DNA from: Closterium sp. Naga37s-1
Taxonomy: Eukaryota > Streptophyta > Zygnematophyceae > Desmidiales > Closteriaceae
Length of the DNA: 64,000 nt
Direction: 5' to 3'
Assembly: GCA_947471745.1 (NCBI GenBank)
Contig: CANJKZ010000064.1
Location: forward strand, 124,001-188,000
This document shows positions 53,132 through 64,000 of the stretch, piece after piece; within the stretch, counting starts at the first letter, position 1; each line of letters begins with the position of its first letter. The position numbers were made by a program, and so were the translations under genes. The notes under the pieces are model-generated. The model was given only the letters and a program-made list of their open reading frames with translations, ran no database searches and was not told the DNA's origin.

Positions 53132-55760
53132 ATGGCTGCCCTCTCCTCTTCCTTCCTCTCGTCTCCTCTCGCCGGTCGACCCCCTGCTCTCTCCCTCCGT
53201 CGTTCGTCCGATCGCGCCTTCAACTCTCCTTCCGCCACTCCCCCCATCCGCGCTGCTGCTCCCTCAGAACGCACCGCCACCAGCGCCACCAGTAGCAGCG
53301 CCGTCGAGGCTCCGCTGTCGGCGGTATCTTCCCCGCAGCAGCGTCCGCGCGGGGTCTCCGCGCCGGATGCCTCTCCGCGCAAGCCCGCGTGGCTGCGCCA
53401 ACGCGCGCCGCAGGGGAAGCGGTACGAGCAGGTGCAGGAGTCGCTGCAAGGGCTGCGACTGAATACCGTGTGCGAAGAGGCCAAGTGCCCTAACATCGGG
53501 GAGGTGAGATCACGACGGCCTCTTGAATCCCTGACCGATGTTCCCCCACCTCTCACATAATCTCTTTCGTCACATCCCGCTGAAACCCCCGCATCCTCCG
53601 CTATCTCCTACGCACACGCGCACATGCAGATGCACGCACAAGCATACTCGCCCCCCTAAACCCCCGTGCGCGTCCGCCTTTTTTCGTTCCGCGTGTCCGT
53701 GCGCGCAGTGTTGGAACGGCGGGCATGGCGACGGCGGCTTGGGCACGGCGACGATCATGCTGCTGGGCGACACCTGCACCAGGGGCTGCCGGTACGCTCG
53801 CCCGCCCGCCCGCTCGCTCGCCTGCCCGCTTGCTCGCTCGCCTCGCGTGCTCGCGTCCTTGTGGGCTTGCGAGCGTAATCACGCTCACTCACTCTCCTTA
53901 ACCCGTTTTGGCCGCTTCTCCTTCCGCCTTCGTCCACCTCTTTCCGCCTCCTATTGCAATCCACTCTCCCCGCCCTTTCTTTCCTTCCATCCCCCTTTTC
54001 CCCCGTCCGCTCCCCCCACTCGCCCCCTCCTTTCCCCCTCCCCCTTCCGCGCGCAGCTTCTGCGCCGTGGCGACGAGTCCCACCCCTGCACCGCCCGATG
54101 AGAACGAGCCTGAGAACACTGCGAGGGCCATTGCGTCATGGGGGTGAGAGGGGGGGTGGACCGGGTTGGGCTGGGGGCGGTTGGGGTGGCATGATCGGAT
54201 GGGGTAGGGGTCGCACTCGCACTCGCACTCGCAGAACTCGTCCTCGTTTTCCTATGCTGTTCCTGAATTCGTTTGCTGTCTGGTTCACTCCATGCTCTTC
54301 CTTATTCTCGGCTGTTATGCCTGCCCTCCCTCCTCCTCTCTCCCCCTCAGCTTCTCCAACCCTTCCCTCTTCCTCACTATCCCCATGTCTTTCCTTTCAA
54401 CCCCCTCGCACTGTCCCCCATGCCTTTCTCCCACCGTCCCTCTCCTCCTCTGCCTGTCTCTGCATGGCAGGGTGGGGTACATAGTGCTCACGAGTGTGGA
54501 TCGGGACGACCTGCCTGATGGCGGAGCCAACCACTTTGTGCGCACGGTCAAGGAGCTCAAGGTACCTACTGCCTGCCCGATGGTGTCCCCATGCACCCCC
54601 CACCATCAGTTCCTAGGCCACACTCATTACCGCACACCCATTCAAATTACACAATTCCTATCGCTGTCCCCCGTTTGAGGCCCATACGAGTCTAACTCTT
54701 CTGCCGCTCCTCCCACCAGCCCTCCCCATCTCCTTTCATTGTCCTCTGTTTCCCTGCCTCCCTCCTCCCTCCCTCCCTCCCTCTCCCTCCCTCCCACTTT
54801 CTCTTCCCCCCTCCTTCCCCCCTCCCTCCCTCCCCCTCTGCTTCCGTCCATTCCTCCCCGTACATCCATCTCTCGTGCTCTCTCCACTGCTATGAGTGCA
54901 GGCACTGCGTCCGGACATTCTCGTAGAGTGTCTCGTGTCAGACTTCCGTGGGGACAAGGCGGCAGTGGCAGCGCTCGCCACATCGGGCCTGGATGTCTTT
55001 GCAAACAACGTGGAGACCGTCAAGAGACTGCAGCGCTCCGTCAGAGACCCACGCGCCGGGTAACAGCTCTGCTGCTCAGAAACGAGCTTGTTTCCCCTTT
55101 GTTTTCTTTGCTGGTTTCTCTCTGAGACGTTTTTCGCCGTTCCCTGCACTCCCCCGCCACCCCTTCTCCCTCCCGTACCCGTTTTCTCCAATGCCTGCTC
55201 CCCTCCCCTGGTCGCTTGTTACACAGTTATGAGCAGTCGTTGACTGTGCTACAACATGCGAGGGAGGTGGCTCCCGGCGTGGTAACCAAGTCGTCCATAA
55301 TGCTGGGGCTGGGAGAGACAGACGAGGAGGTGGCGCAGACAATGAGGGATCTGAGGGATGCAGGGGTGGAGATTGTGACTCTCGGGCAGTACCTGCAGCC
55401 CACGCCGATTCACCTGCCCGTGAAGGAGTTTGTCACACCGGCCAAGTTTGATGAATGGAGGCAGTACGGGGAGTCCATTGGTTTCCGATATGTTGCCAGC
55501 GGACCTCTGGTAAGTCGAGCTAGCATGTGGTGTGATTTCCTGCATTACCGTCTTGCGTATTTCGTGCTTCTACCTCTTCCCAGCGTTCGGAATATTTTCT
55601 TCGCTCCTGTGTTCTCGCTGTTTCCCATTCCATGTTTTCTTTGCTGTTTGTTCTTGACCTTGGTTACTCATTCCAGGTCCGCTCTTCGTATCGAGCTGGG
55701 GAGTTTTTTGTGGAGTCAATGCTTCGAAAGAGGCAGCAGGAGGCTGCAGCTACGCACTAA
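53132..55760 (+). CDS. LIP1p: Lipoyl synthase, plastidial type (7 exons)
   Basis: Exons: 53132-53503, 53709-53791, 54057-54143, 54471-54561, 54902-55059, 55227-55509, 55677-55760; the join is in frame (385 aa, close to the usual plant plastid enzyme). The first ~60 residues are Ser/Ala/Arg-rich, as in a transit peptide. Residues 114, 119 and 125 form the LipA-specific C-x4-C-x5-C ([11 protein letters not shown] then C), split by intron 1. Residues 147, 151 and 154 form the radical-SAM CTRGCRFC, split by intron 2. Later blocks are [77 protein letters not shown] and the C-terminal RSSY (361-362), whose Ser ligates the auxiliary cluster. The enzyme inserts two sulfurs into octanoyl groups on lipoyl domains, in plastids serving pyruvate dehydrogenase E2. 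All key residues are present. Confidence 0.97.
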
Positions 55761-56559
55761 CAGGCTTTTTCTAATGTGAATATCTCAAAGGAGAACTCAC
55801 TTAAAGTGATTTTTCTACTGGTGCCCCGTAATAGTTTTTCTTAGTATTCACTAGTTGGGTAAGGGTAATGTTGTTTACAACAGCGCGTTATAAAGTATAT
55901 AAAGACATCATCGAGAATGTCTCGCTGATCTCCACGTGTCATCAGTCGCGCCATGAGCTCCTCCAGTATCACAGGATCGCCCGCCCACCGCAAAATTCAC
56001 CTCGCAGAATCGCATTCTCCCCCACACCTGGCCCCTTCCCAGTGCTGCGCATGCCCCTCCCCTCCCAGCCATCAGTTTTTCCCCTTCCTTTCCACCAGCG
56101 CTCCCCTTGTCCATGGTCTGTCCCCTCATCGCCTCGTCGTCCCCCATTTCCCGTAAGTCCCGCCCATCGATCCGACCGAGCCTCACCCCCATCGTCCCTT
56201 CCACTCCACACCCCACGCGCGTGGACTGCTCAGTGGTAGCATACAGGTTGTTACAAAAAAAAACCAAACTCGTAACGAGCGACTGAATCACGACGTCTCA
56301 ACTATCTCACAAGTCACGAGGTCAGGAACGCATCCCAATCCATCCGTTGGGTCTGAAACAGATCTGCACGCGAACTGAAGCTGTGCTGTTGCGGTTGCCT
56401 CCTGCTTCAGATTGCGTTGGCATCTTCGCGTCTCCTCACAAACCGGCCTTCAGAAGGCACGATCAGAAAGACTGACACCACGTTTCAGAAAGCTGCCGCT
56501 TACGGATCAGAAGTCGTAACGTCAGGAGTGTAGGATTCGAGTGCAATAAGCAGTGAGCG
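55761..56559. promoter_or_regulatory. Intergenic region upstream of prenyltransferase A
   Basis: No gene seen. The last ~200 bp are related to the sequence before prenyltransferase C (61790-61977), for example TTGCGGTTGCC/TTGCAGTTGCC, CTGCTTCAG and the immediate GTGAGC before ATGCTGGCAAC. The promoter and 5' UTR were therefore duplicated with the gene. Confidence 0.5.
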
Positions 56560-58912
56560 ATGCTGGCAACTATCCCTGGAGCCGCACCCCTTTCTTCCAA
56601 TCTGTTCTTCTCCGCATCCATCGCTGGATCCGCCTCCCACGCGTCACTCCATCCCGTCCCGACTCCGCTCTCTGCGCCTCTTAATCCCGTTGCCTATCCT
56701 TGTTCTTGCTCTTCCCACCTCGTCACCTCCCGTCGGCCACCGCGCGATCGTGCAGCGAGCAACTCCATCTCCCCGTCTTGTCGTTCCCCTTTCGTATTCG
56801 CATCTCAGCCGCACAATCAGCCATCTCCTTCTGTCCGGCAGTCGCCGCTGTCGCTGCGCTCTCGTTTATCTGGCGGCCCTTCGTCCATGCACCCACGTGT
56901 CCCACAAGTTGCGTCGCTGCACCTTCACGCTGAACCCATCCAGCCGAAAGAATCACAGCAGGATAGTGTAGGGCTAGGACCTGGACCAGTATCGGAATCG
57001 GAAACTCGTAATCAAGACTCGTCTGACCCGCCGTGCTCGTGTTCTGAACGTATGGCTCCCCTCTCCGCAACCCACTCGGCGGACTGCCCAACCTTGTCTG
57101 CGTCGGGACCTCCTCCCGCTGACGGCGCCGCGTCAGAATCCGTTCCGGGCATAAACGACGACCTTCTGGTCCACAAAGGGTCGTCTTTACCAAAATCCGC
57201 TCCCACGTTTTCCGCAATTTCGTATCTCCCCCCGCGTCGATCCGCTGCTTCCGCCAGCCAAACCTCCGTTTCCACGAAACCGTCTCCCCCCGCTACCGAC
57301 GCTTCCCTCTCGGGATCGCCGAGGAGCGACAGTATGGCACCTGGTGCGATAGACTACTCGCATCTGCCGTCGGATCTGGACCCGAGCCGGCTGCCGAGAC
57401 ACGTGGCTATTATCCTGGATGGGAACTCGCGGTGGGCGACGCGCAGGGGGTTGCCTAAGATGATGGGGCACGACGCGGGGGTGAACTCTGTTAGGGAGAC
57501 GGTGCGGCTGTGCGGGGAGTGGGGCATTCGCGCGCTCACTGTGTTCGCGTTTTCAACGGAGAATTGGGGACGGCCTCAGGTACGCACGTGGCAAATAATA
57601 TGGTTCCCTGGTGTGACGTGTACGGATGTGGAAGTTGGCGAATGCCACGTAGGCAGGACGTGTTGTGACACGTGAGGGATTGCTAATGACGGCCGAGGGA
57701 AGTTACGATTTCCTAATTTTTGTATCCAGCCTTGCCTTCTAGAATCACTTAAACACAAAACCGGGAAAAAAAAACAAATTTGGTTTTTTTGTATGGTGCG
57801 GTTCGCCCACACCTCCCCTCACACTCCTTCCCTGCATTCACTACTCCACTTCCCTCGTCCTTTCCCCTAAAGCACCAGCGGTTGTGTCCCTTCGGACCCG
57901 CCTTTCCTACCTCGAATTCCTCCTTTTCCACACACCCACCTACTCCGGAACTTCCAATTCATTATTCATATCTACGAGAGAGAAGCCCTGGTTACAATGA
58001 AAAGGGAACCTCAGCGCAGGCCGTTGTGCTATGCTGCCCCTAGCCGTTTCACTCCTCACCTCCACTACTTTCCTCGTTTACCTGCCCTCTTGGTGCCTTG
58101 CCTGTGTGCATATGTTGGGGGAATGGACGGGGATGGATGCATGAGCAGGAGGAGGTTGATTTCATCATGGGGTTGTTGGCCACCCTGTTTGATAATGAGC
58201 TCGATGATCTTCACAGGTATGCCCACAACTATCGACAACCCTTCCGAACCATTTCTCTCATCACCCACGGCTCGAACTATTATTTTCTTCCTCGTACGTG
58301 CAGCCTATCCTGTTTTTTTTTCTTATATGGCCAGATGCAGTTTGCTTGCAAGAACCATTGCAGCTACACTTGCTCTATCACTGACATAAGGCAAATGAAT
58401 CAACCTCGAGTTTCCTGCCTATATCCACTGCTGCTCCATTCTGTGCTCTCAGGAATCGGGTGGCAGTGCGTGTGATTGGTGATAGATCACGCCTCAGCCC
58501 TGAGCTGCAGCGCAAGATAGAGGCTGCACACGTCCGCACACAGAATAATGACGGGTTGCGTTATAGCATAGCAATGAGCTACAGTGGCCGCCTAGATATA
58601 GTGCAGGCGTGCAGGAGAGTCGCAGAGCGAGTGTCTGCCGGTGAGCTCCAACCCGATCAGATTTCTGAAGCCACTTTAGAACAAGAGCTTTCAACGAGTT
58701 GGCTCGGACCGGACCTGGCTAACCCTGACCTGCTGATTCGAACGAGTGGGGAGCTGCGGCTGAGCAACTTTCTCATGTGGCAGTCGGCTTACACGGAGCT
58801 CTACTTCTGTGACACTCTCTGGCCCGACTTTGGCGCGCCCCACCTGCATGCGGCAATCCTTGACTACCAGCAACGAGATCGCCGCTTTGGTAGGCGCAAG
58901 GAGTCCAGCTGA
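56560..58912 (+). CDS. cis-Prenyltransferase (undecaprenyl/dehydrodolichyl diphosphate synthase family), copy A
   Basis: Exons: 56560-57579, 58149-58216, 58453-58912; in frame, 515 aa. The first ~280 residues are Ser/Pro/Ala-rich and begin [20 protein letters not shown], like a chloroplast transit peptide plus a long linker. The catalytic domain starts at [20 protein letters not shown] (DGNSRWA at 287-293; Asp287 is the conserved catalytic Asp). It continues with [14 protein letters not shown], the short exon 2 ([20 protein letters not shown]), [22 protein letters not shown] (about 458-469), [18 protein letters not shown] and the C-terminal DRRFGRRKE. Bacterial enzymes usually have DGNGRWA; the Ser here is shared by all three copies. 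The enzyme condenses isopentenyl diphosphate in cis to make polyprenyl chains; product length cannot be read from the sequence. Confidence 0.95.
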
Positions 58913-59684
58913 AAGGGTGACATAAGCATTTACGGCTGTCTGCTGTGGTCGGTTTTTCAACTTACTATGTGTCCTCCAGCTGGATGGAGTGCTGTGCTGA
59001 GGCTTGTGTTTCAAAGGATTTTCACTCAGTTTGTTTCTTGAAAAATAGTGTAAGTAGTTAATTTTCTTACAGCATGAACAGCGCCATTCAAGCCACCAAT
59101 GTCGGAACAAGGTCGAACGGTTCTGTTACAGGGTGGTGCTTGGGACGGCTCTCTCCCCCCCTAACCAGATGAAAGGATCCAACCAATCGTAGAGCTCTGT
59201 TCGGTGCAAGATCTTCGTTACTGTACAGTAGCAAGCACTGTTTGCCGATGTAACCTCCGGCCAAACGAAGCGAGCGATGACGGATAACCACTGCTGATGT
59301 GGGATGGGGTTAGGGCGGATCAATTTCGTTCGTTTGAATACGGCTTTATGAGGCTTGTCACGGTGTAGAACGGTATAATAATTTATTATGAAAATGAAAG
59401 CGTTTCGACAAAGCCCCCCCTTTCCGCTTGTCCGATATCCGTTCCCGCATTTGAAAACAGCCTGCCTAGGAAGAAGCAGTTTCGCCATCAATTTACAGTT
59501 TCATGTCCGCCCTCCCCTTCCTCTCCTGTACTGTATATGCGTGTGCAATGTGCTCTCTAATTTACCTCCAACCTCTCCAGTTTCATGCTTTCTTTGTGTC
59601 CGAAGTCGGGGTTACTATGTGGGAGCTTTCAAGGTCCAAGTAGCATTTCGATGAACGCAGGACTCCGTGCTATTGTTTGCGCCC
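58913..59684. other. Intergenic between prenyltransferases A and B
   Basis: No gene is recognised. It should contain the A 3' UTR (AT-rich, TGTAAG near 59050) and the B promoter. An ATG at 59651 opens a short frame out of phase with B, which could act as an upstream ORF. Confidence 0.4.
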
Positions 59685-61286
59685 ATGACTCCTTTCTCCG
59701 CATCCACTTCTGCCATTCGCGGTCCGTCGGACTTCCCTCACGACGGAGCTTTGTCGGAATCTGCTTCGAAACTTAACGATGCGCTTCAGACTGTTCTTGC
59801 GAACAAATTTGTCCCCAGCACGCCGTCGTCAAAATCCGAAATTACAGAAACGCAACTACTATCCGCGATGCCTTACCTTCCCCCGCGCGATTCCACAGCT
59901 TCCGCCGATGTTTCCCCGCGGGATACCGCTTCGAAAGCGTCTCCCTCCGCTACCTGTACCCCGTCGACACCCCCAACAAGCGCCGAGAGTGCCTCTGGAC
60001 CAAACGAAATAGACTACTCGCAGCTGCCGTCCGATTTGGACCCGAGCCGCCTGCCGAGACACGTGGCAATCATCCTTGATGGGAACTCGCGGTGGGCGAC
60101 GCGCAAGGGGATGCCTAGGATGCTGGGGCACCTGGGGGGAGTGAATGCGCTGAGCGACGCTGTGCGACGATGCAGCGACTGGGGCATTCGCGCGCTCACC
60201 GTGTTCGCATTCTCCACCGAGAATTGGAACCGGCCCGAGGTAGTAGCGTGACGCTGCGTGGGTTAGCATACGCACATAGTTTGGTAGTGGGCGTCGGAAC
60301 TGGGTGCTTTTATCCGTGATTTCCTGTTTGGGTGCAAACAATAACAGTAGTGAATTCCTGTTCTCATTTCTGTGTTCATACAGATTCGTTGATAGCTGGG
60401 AAATTGTTGAACAAGGATGAAAAATGGTTTTTTGTACTGATGATGCACCGTGAACCACAGACATTGGACAAATTTCAATTCCATGACTTCATACCTGGTC
60501 ATTCCTGTTGCTACCATCCTCAACACCCGGCCCCATCCTTTATTTTTCTTCTGCCTCCTGGCTTCTTGCGTGTCCGGGTGAGTGGGGAGGGGGGTGTTTG
60601 AACAGGCGGAGGTTAATTTTTTAATGTCGATGATGAGCAGGCTGTTGGTTGAGAAGCTGGATGAGCTGCACAGGTATGGGCTGTCTTTGATGTCTTGTCT
60701 TTCAGGCATTGTCATTATGTCTGGTCTCCCATGTCTACACCCACTGATGTTCTGATGTTGCATCCCACTGTTGATGCATCCCTTCACTCCCATTGTCTAC
60801 CCCCTTTTTTTATGTTCTCGACTCAGTCAAGGAGCAGTGGTGCGCTTTATAGGCAACATATCAGGACTAGACCCTGAGTTGCAGCATAGAATCCAAGTTT
60901 TACAAGACACGACACGGGACAATCTCGGACTGCATTTTTCTGTATCCTTGAATCACAGTGGCCGTCAGGACATAGTGCATGCGTGCCAGCGGGTAGCAGA
61001 GCGAGTGGCAGCTGGCGAGCTCCAGCCTGAGCAGATCTCAGAGTCTCTAGTAAGCGAAGAGCTTTCAACAAGCTGGCTCGGACCGGACCTGGCTAACCCT
61101 GACCTGCTGATTAGGACGAGTGGGGAGCTGCGGCTGAGCAACTTTCTGCTGTGGCAGTCGGCTTACACGGAGCTCTACTTCTGTGACACTCTCTGGCCCG
61201 ACTTTGGGGCGCCCCACCTGCATGCGGCGCTCCTTGACTACCAGCGACGAGACAGGCGCTTCGGTAGGCGCAAGGAGTCTGGCTAG
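59685..61286 (+). CDS. cis-Prenyltransferase, copy B (short N-terminus)
   Basis: Exons: 59685-60239, 60606-60673, 60827-61286; in frame, about 360 aa. The start is the first in-frame ATG ([13 protein letters not shown]); a GTG lies upstream at 59667. Intron positions and exon 2 and 3 lengths (68 and 460 bp) equal those of copy A. Motifs: [32 protein letters not shown], exon 2 [61 protein letters not shown] and RRFGRRKE. The N-terminal region is about 155 residues shorter than in A, so the target compartment may differ. The second half of exon 3 is nearly identical to A while the first half is well diverged. Confidence 0.93.
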
Positions 61287-61977
61287 CTAAGTAGAGTGAT
61301 GAAGATTTGGGGAGAAGGTATTTTGGTTCTTTCTTTGTAATATCTGGAATATACGAGGGGGAAGGTGCCCTTTTTATTAATCAACCAAGCCTTACATGTA
61401 CCCATGCTTGTTACCGGATAGGAAATACATTTTACTTTGGTGGGGTAAACATTCTAAAAAACGGATTGTTAAAATAGCGGTCCCCATTTGCCATAAACAC
61501 CGCATCTCTCTGCACTACTCACAGCCCATTCCACTGCGGCAGATCCTCAGAGGTCAGACTTTCAGAATGGCCTCCCTTGAAAGGCCGCAGCACATGGTGA
61601 TGAAACAGCTGGTCAGCACCTGGGTAGAATCACTACACATCGTTGCAGGCTGCGCAGAACCCAAGGTTCGATCGCCCTGGGGATTGGTGTTTTCCCCCGA
61701 CTCGGTCGTGGCTCTGTGCGGTGATGTTTACATTAGCGGGGATGCGATTCGGTGGCGAGTCAACTGTGAGAAGCTTGTGTCGTAGTACAAGTAAAGCGTG
61801 GAACATCGTGGAAAATAACCAAAGGCATGGAACCGAAACCGTACGGTTGCAGTTGCCTTGCCCGCTGCTTCAGTTTTTGTGTTGGGACCTTCTGGTCTGG
61901 GTCAGCTCAGAGCCGTCCTTTAGGAAGCAGGATGCTTCTCCAGTAGTGTAGATATCGAGGGCAACGAGCGGTGAGCA
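61287..61977. other. Intergenic between prenyltransferases B and C
   Basis: No gene is recognised. A TTTGTAATATC follows the B stop by about 50 bp. The right end (61790-61977) is homologous to the 5' flank of copy A. Confidence 0.45.
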
Positions 61978-62535
61978 ATGCTGGCAACTATCCCTGAAAC
62001 CGCACCCCTCTCTTCCGATCTGCTCTTCTCCGCATCCATCGCTACCTCCACCTCCACGCGTCACTCCATCCCGTCCTGATCCCTGTGCCTTTTAAAGCGT
62101 GCACATTTGCCACCCAAAACCCAGAACCCTGGCGAACTGTTACTGCGGATGGAAAGTGTCCGCACGAAATCCTGGTTTTCGCCAGCCAGCACTTTCGCGC
62201 TGGCAAGCCTGGTTCAAAAAAAAAACTTCTGAACCCAACACTGCCAAAAGTTGCCCGTCGCTTTAATCCAGTTGCGTATCCTTCCTTTTTCTCTTCCCAT
62301 TTTCCCCTCTTCTCGCTCATTCGCATCCCAGCCGCACGATCAGCCATCTCCTCTGTCCAGCAGTCGCCGCCGTCGCTACGCTCTCTACTACCTGACGGCC
62401 CTTCGTCCATGCACCCACGTGTCCCACAAGTCGCGTCGCTGCAGCTTCACGCTGAACTCATTCAGCCAAAAGAAATACATCAGGATAGTGCAGGGCTACT
62501 AGGACCGGGACCAGTATCAGAATCATTTAGTAGTA
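61978..62535 (+). pseudogene. Decayed original N-terminus of prenyltransferase C
   Basis: The ATG at 61978 (MLATIPETAPLSSDLLFSAS) matches the start of copy A. A one-base deletion shortly after shifts the frame, which stops at 62077-62079. A 171-bp insertion relative to A (62096-62266) lies between two TTTAA copies. Beyond it, the A-like sequence continues in another frame to about 62560, where a 5-bp deletion relative to A restores a different phase. The original transit peptide can therefore no longer be joined to the catalytic part. Confidence 0.8.
62096..62266. mobile_element. 171-bp insertion in prenyltransferase C flanked by TTTAA
   Basis: Absent from copy A, where CTCTTAATCCCG is continuous. 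In C, TTTAA occurs on both sides (62091-62095 and 62262-62266), like a TTAA-type target duplication. Ends AGCG... and ...CGCT are weakly inverted. It contains a run of ten A's at about 62217. No coding capacity. The transposon interpretation is tentative. Confidence 0.45.
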
Positions 62536-64000
62536 ATGAAAAATCTTCTGACCCGCCATGCTTCTGGACGTATGGCTCCCCTCTCCGCATTCCCGGCTGC
62601 GAGTCCAGTGTCGTCTGACTGTCCACCCTTGTCCGCATCTGGACCTCCTCAAGCTGACGGCGCCGCGTCAGAACCCGTTCCTAGCATCAACGACGGTTTA
62701 GTCAACAGCGGGTCGTCTTTACCCAAACCCGCTCCCACCGTCAACGTGACGTTTTCCGCAATGCCGTATCTCCCCCCGCGCCGATCTGCTGCTTCCGCCA
62801 GAGACTCCGCCGTCTCCACGAAACCGTCTCCCCCCTTCACCGACGCTTCCCTCTCGGGACCGTCGCGGAGCGACAGTATGGCACCTGGAGAGATAGACTA
62901 CTCTCAGCTGCCGTCCGATTTGGACCCGAGCCGGCTGCCGAGACACGTGGCAATCATCCTGGATGGCAACTCGCGGTGGGCGACGCGCAGGGGGTTGCCT
63001 AAGATGCTGGGACACGATGCGGGGGGGAGATCTCTCAGAGAGACGGTGCGGCTGTGCGGAAATTGGGGCATTCGCGCGCTCACTGTGTTCGCGTTTTCGG
63101 CGGAGAACTGGGGACGGCCTCAGGTACGCACGGGGCAGACAATGCGGTTCCCTGGTGTGACCTGTACGGATGTGGAAGGTGGCGAATGCCACGTAGGCAT
63201 GCCGTGTTGTGACGTGCGCACGTGAGGGAATGCTAACGACAGCCGAGATGACCTTGAAGTTACGATTTCCAAATATTTCTTCAGGTTCCTTCCTTTCCCT
63301 GCTGTGGCGACGCCCGTGGTAATTCTTATCCGGATTTGCGTTCTAGAATTCTTGAAATATTGGGTTTATTTATAGTGTGGTTTGCGCACACTTCCCCTCG
63401 CCCTCCTTCCCTGCATTCCCTACATCCTCTTCCCTCGTCCTTTCCCCCCATAGAACCAGCCGTTTTGTCCCTTCAGTCCCGCCTTTCCGCCTCTCGTCTC
63501 CCTCTTTTGCCACAGACTTACCTACTCTGCAACTGCCAGCAAATCATTCAGGACCTACGAGAGAGAAGCCCTGGTTCCCCTCAGCGCAGGCCGCTGTGGC
63601 ATGTTGCCCCTAGCCGTATCACTCCACATCCACACTACTTTCCTCCTTTGCCTGCCCCCTTGGCACCTTGCTCGTGTCGATGTATGTGGGGGGAATGGAC
63701 GGGGATGGATGCATGGGCAGGAGGAGGTCGATTTTATCATGGAGTTGTTGGCCACCTTCTTTGATGAAGACCTGGAGGATCTTCACAGGTGCACATAACT
63801 ATTGACAACCCTTCTAAATCTGGTCTCCTATGTGTTATTTTCCTTTCTTCCTTGTCCGTGCAGCCTATCCTGTTTTTTGGTTGATGGCCAGATGCAGTTT
63901 GCTTGCAACAACCACAGTACCTACACTTGCTCTGTCGCTAATGTAAAATAAATAAATCAAAATTGACTTCCCTGCCTAAATCCTCTGGTGCTCCGTTCTG
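62536..64000 (+). CDS. cis-Prenyltransferase, copy C (3' end beyond the window)
   Basis: Exon 1 62536-63123 and exon 2 63721-63788 are in the window; exon 3 lies to the right of base 64000. The last bases match the A intron just before its exon 3 acceptor. The ATG at 62536 is the only intact start for the catalytic frame and gives a new leader, [19 protein letters not shown], which is basic and could still target an organelle. The domain shows [32 protein letters not shown] (Ser-Ala for the usual Ser-Thr) and exon 2 [20 protein letters not shown]. Intron 1 is clearly homologous to that of A, so A and C are the younger pair. It may be functional with a replaced N-terminus, or a pseudogene in decay. 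Confidence 0.8.

Noticed and set aside
53504-54101. Frames in lipoyl synthase introns
   Set aside because: They lie between exons with clear GT-AG borders and are pyrimidine-rich with no conserved domain.

Overview
The window is nuclear DNA from a streptophyte, that is, a charophyte alga or an early land plant. The evidence is a GRAS-family regulator, a plastid-type lipoyl synthase, an MscS-type channel with a very long N-terminal extension, and a tandem family of cis-prenyltransferases. All are split by ordinary GT-AG introns; the 20 complete introns I could place run from 153 to 674 nt. The GC-rich coding sequence and heavy simple-repeat load would fit a zygnematophyte such as Closterium, but that is an inference and not proved.

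Layout. 0-3.8 kb: a LINE retrotransposon on the minus strand with ORF1, an APE-type endonuclease and a YADD reverse transcriptase, broken by one in-frame TAG. 3.8-5.2 kb: no gene, but inverted repeats. 5.2-5.9 kb: a 54-bp tandem repeat. 5.9-11.3 kb and 21.0-23.9 kb: copies of a dispersed GC-rich module. Two large blocks, A and B, occur on both sides of the satellites (order A-B on the left, B-A on the right). 11.3-37.0 kb: three satellites in series with 20-bp, 13-bp and 26-bp units (about 80, 620 and 500 copies). Each array starts or ends inside the dispersed module, and the 13- and 26-bp arrays show higher-order repetition. 37.0-37.8 kb: short transition repeats.

37.8-64 kb is the gene-bearing part. 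A GRAS gene (minus, 43705-37780) appears to begin with an uninterrupted run of 88 CAG codons. It stands head to head with an MscS-like channel gene (plus, 46006-52535). A plastidial lipoyl synthase follows (plus, 53132-55760). Three tandem cis-prenyltransferase genes come last: A 56560-58912, B 59685-61286, and C, cut by the window end, with a decayed original N-terminus. The genes have unrelated functions and do not form an operon or pathway cluster; only the three prenyltransferases belong together.

The most unusual observation is that two unrelated genes, GRAS and the MscS-like gene, each carry a second copy of the 3' part of one exon. Both copies include a donor site, lie only 36-40 nt downstream of the parent exon, keep the reading frame, and differ from the parent mainly by synonymous changes. 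Both are preceded by nearly the same sequence (TTYTGAGGYGYCTCAAA), and both duplications start at the same exonic motif (CGCCTRGTG). This looks like a shared mechanism making alternative or mutually exclusive exons.
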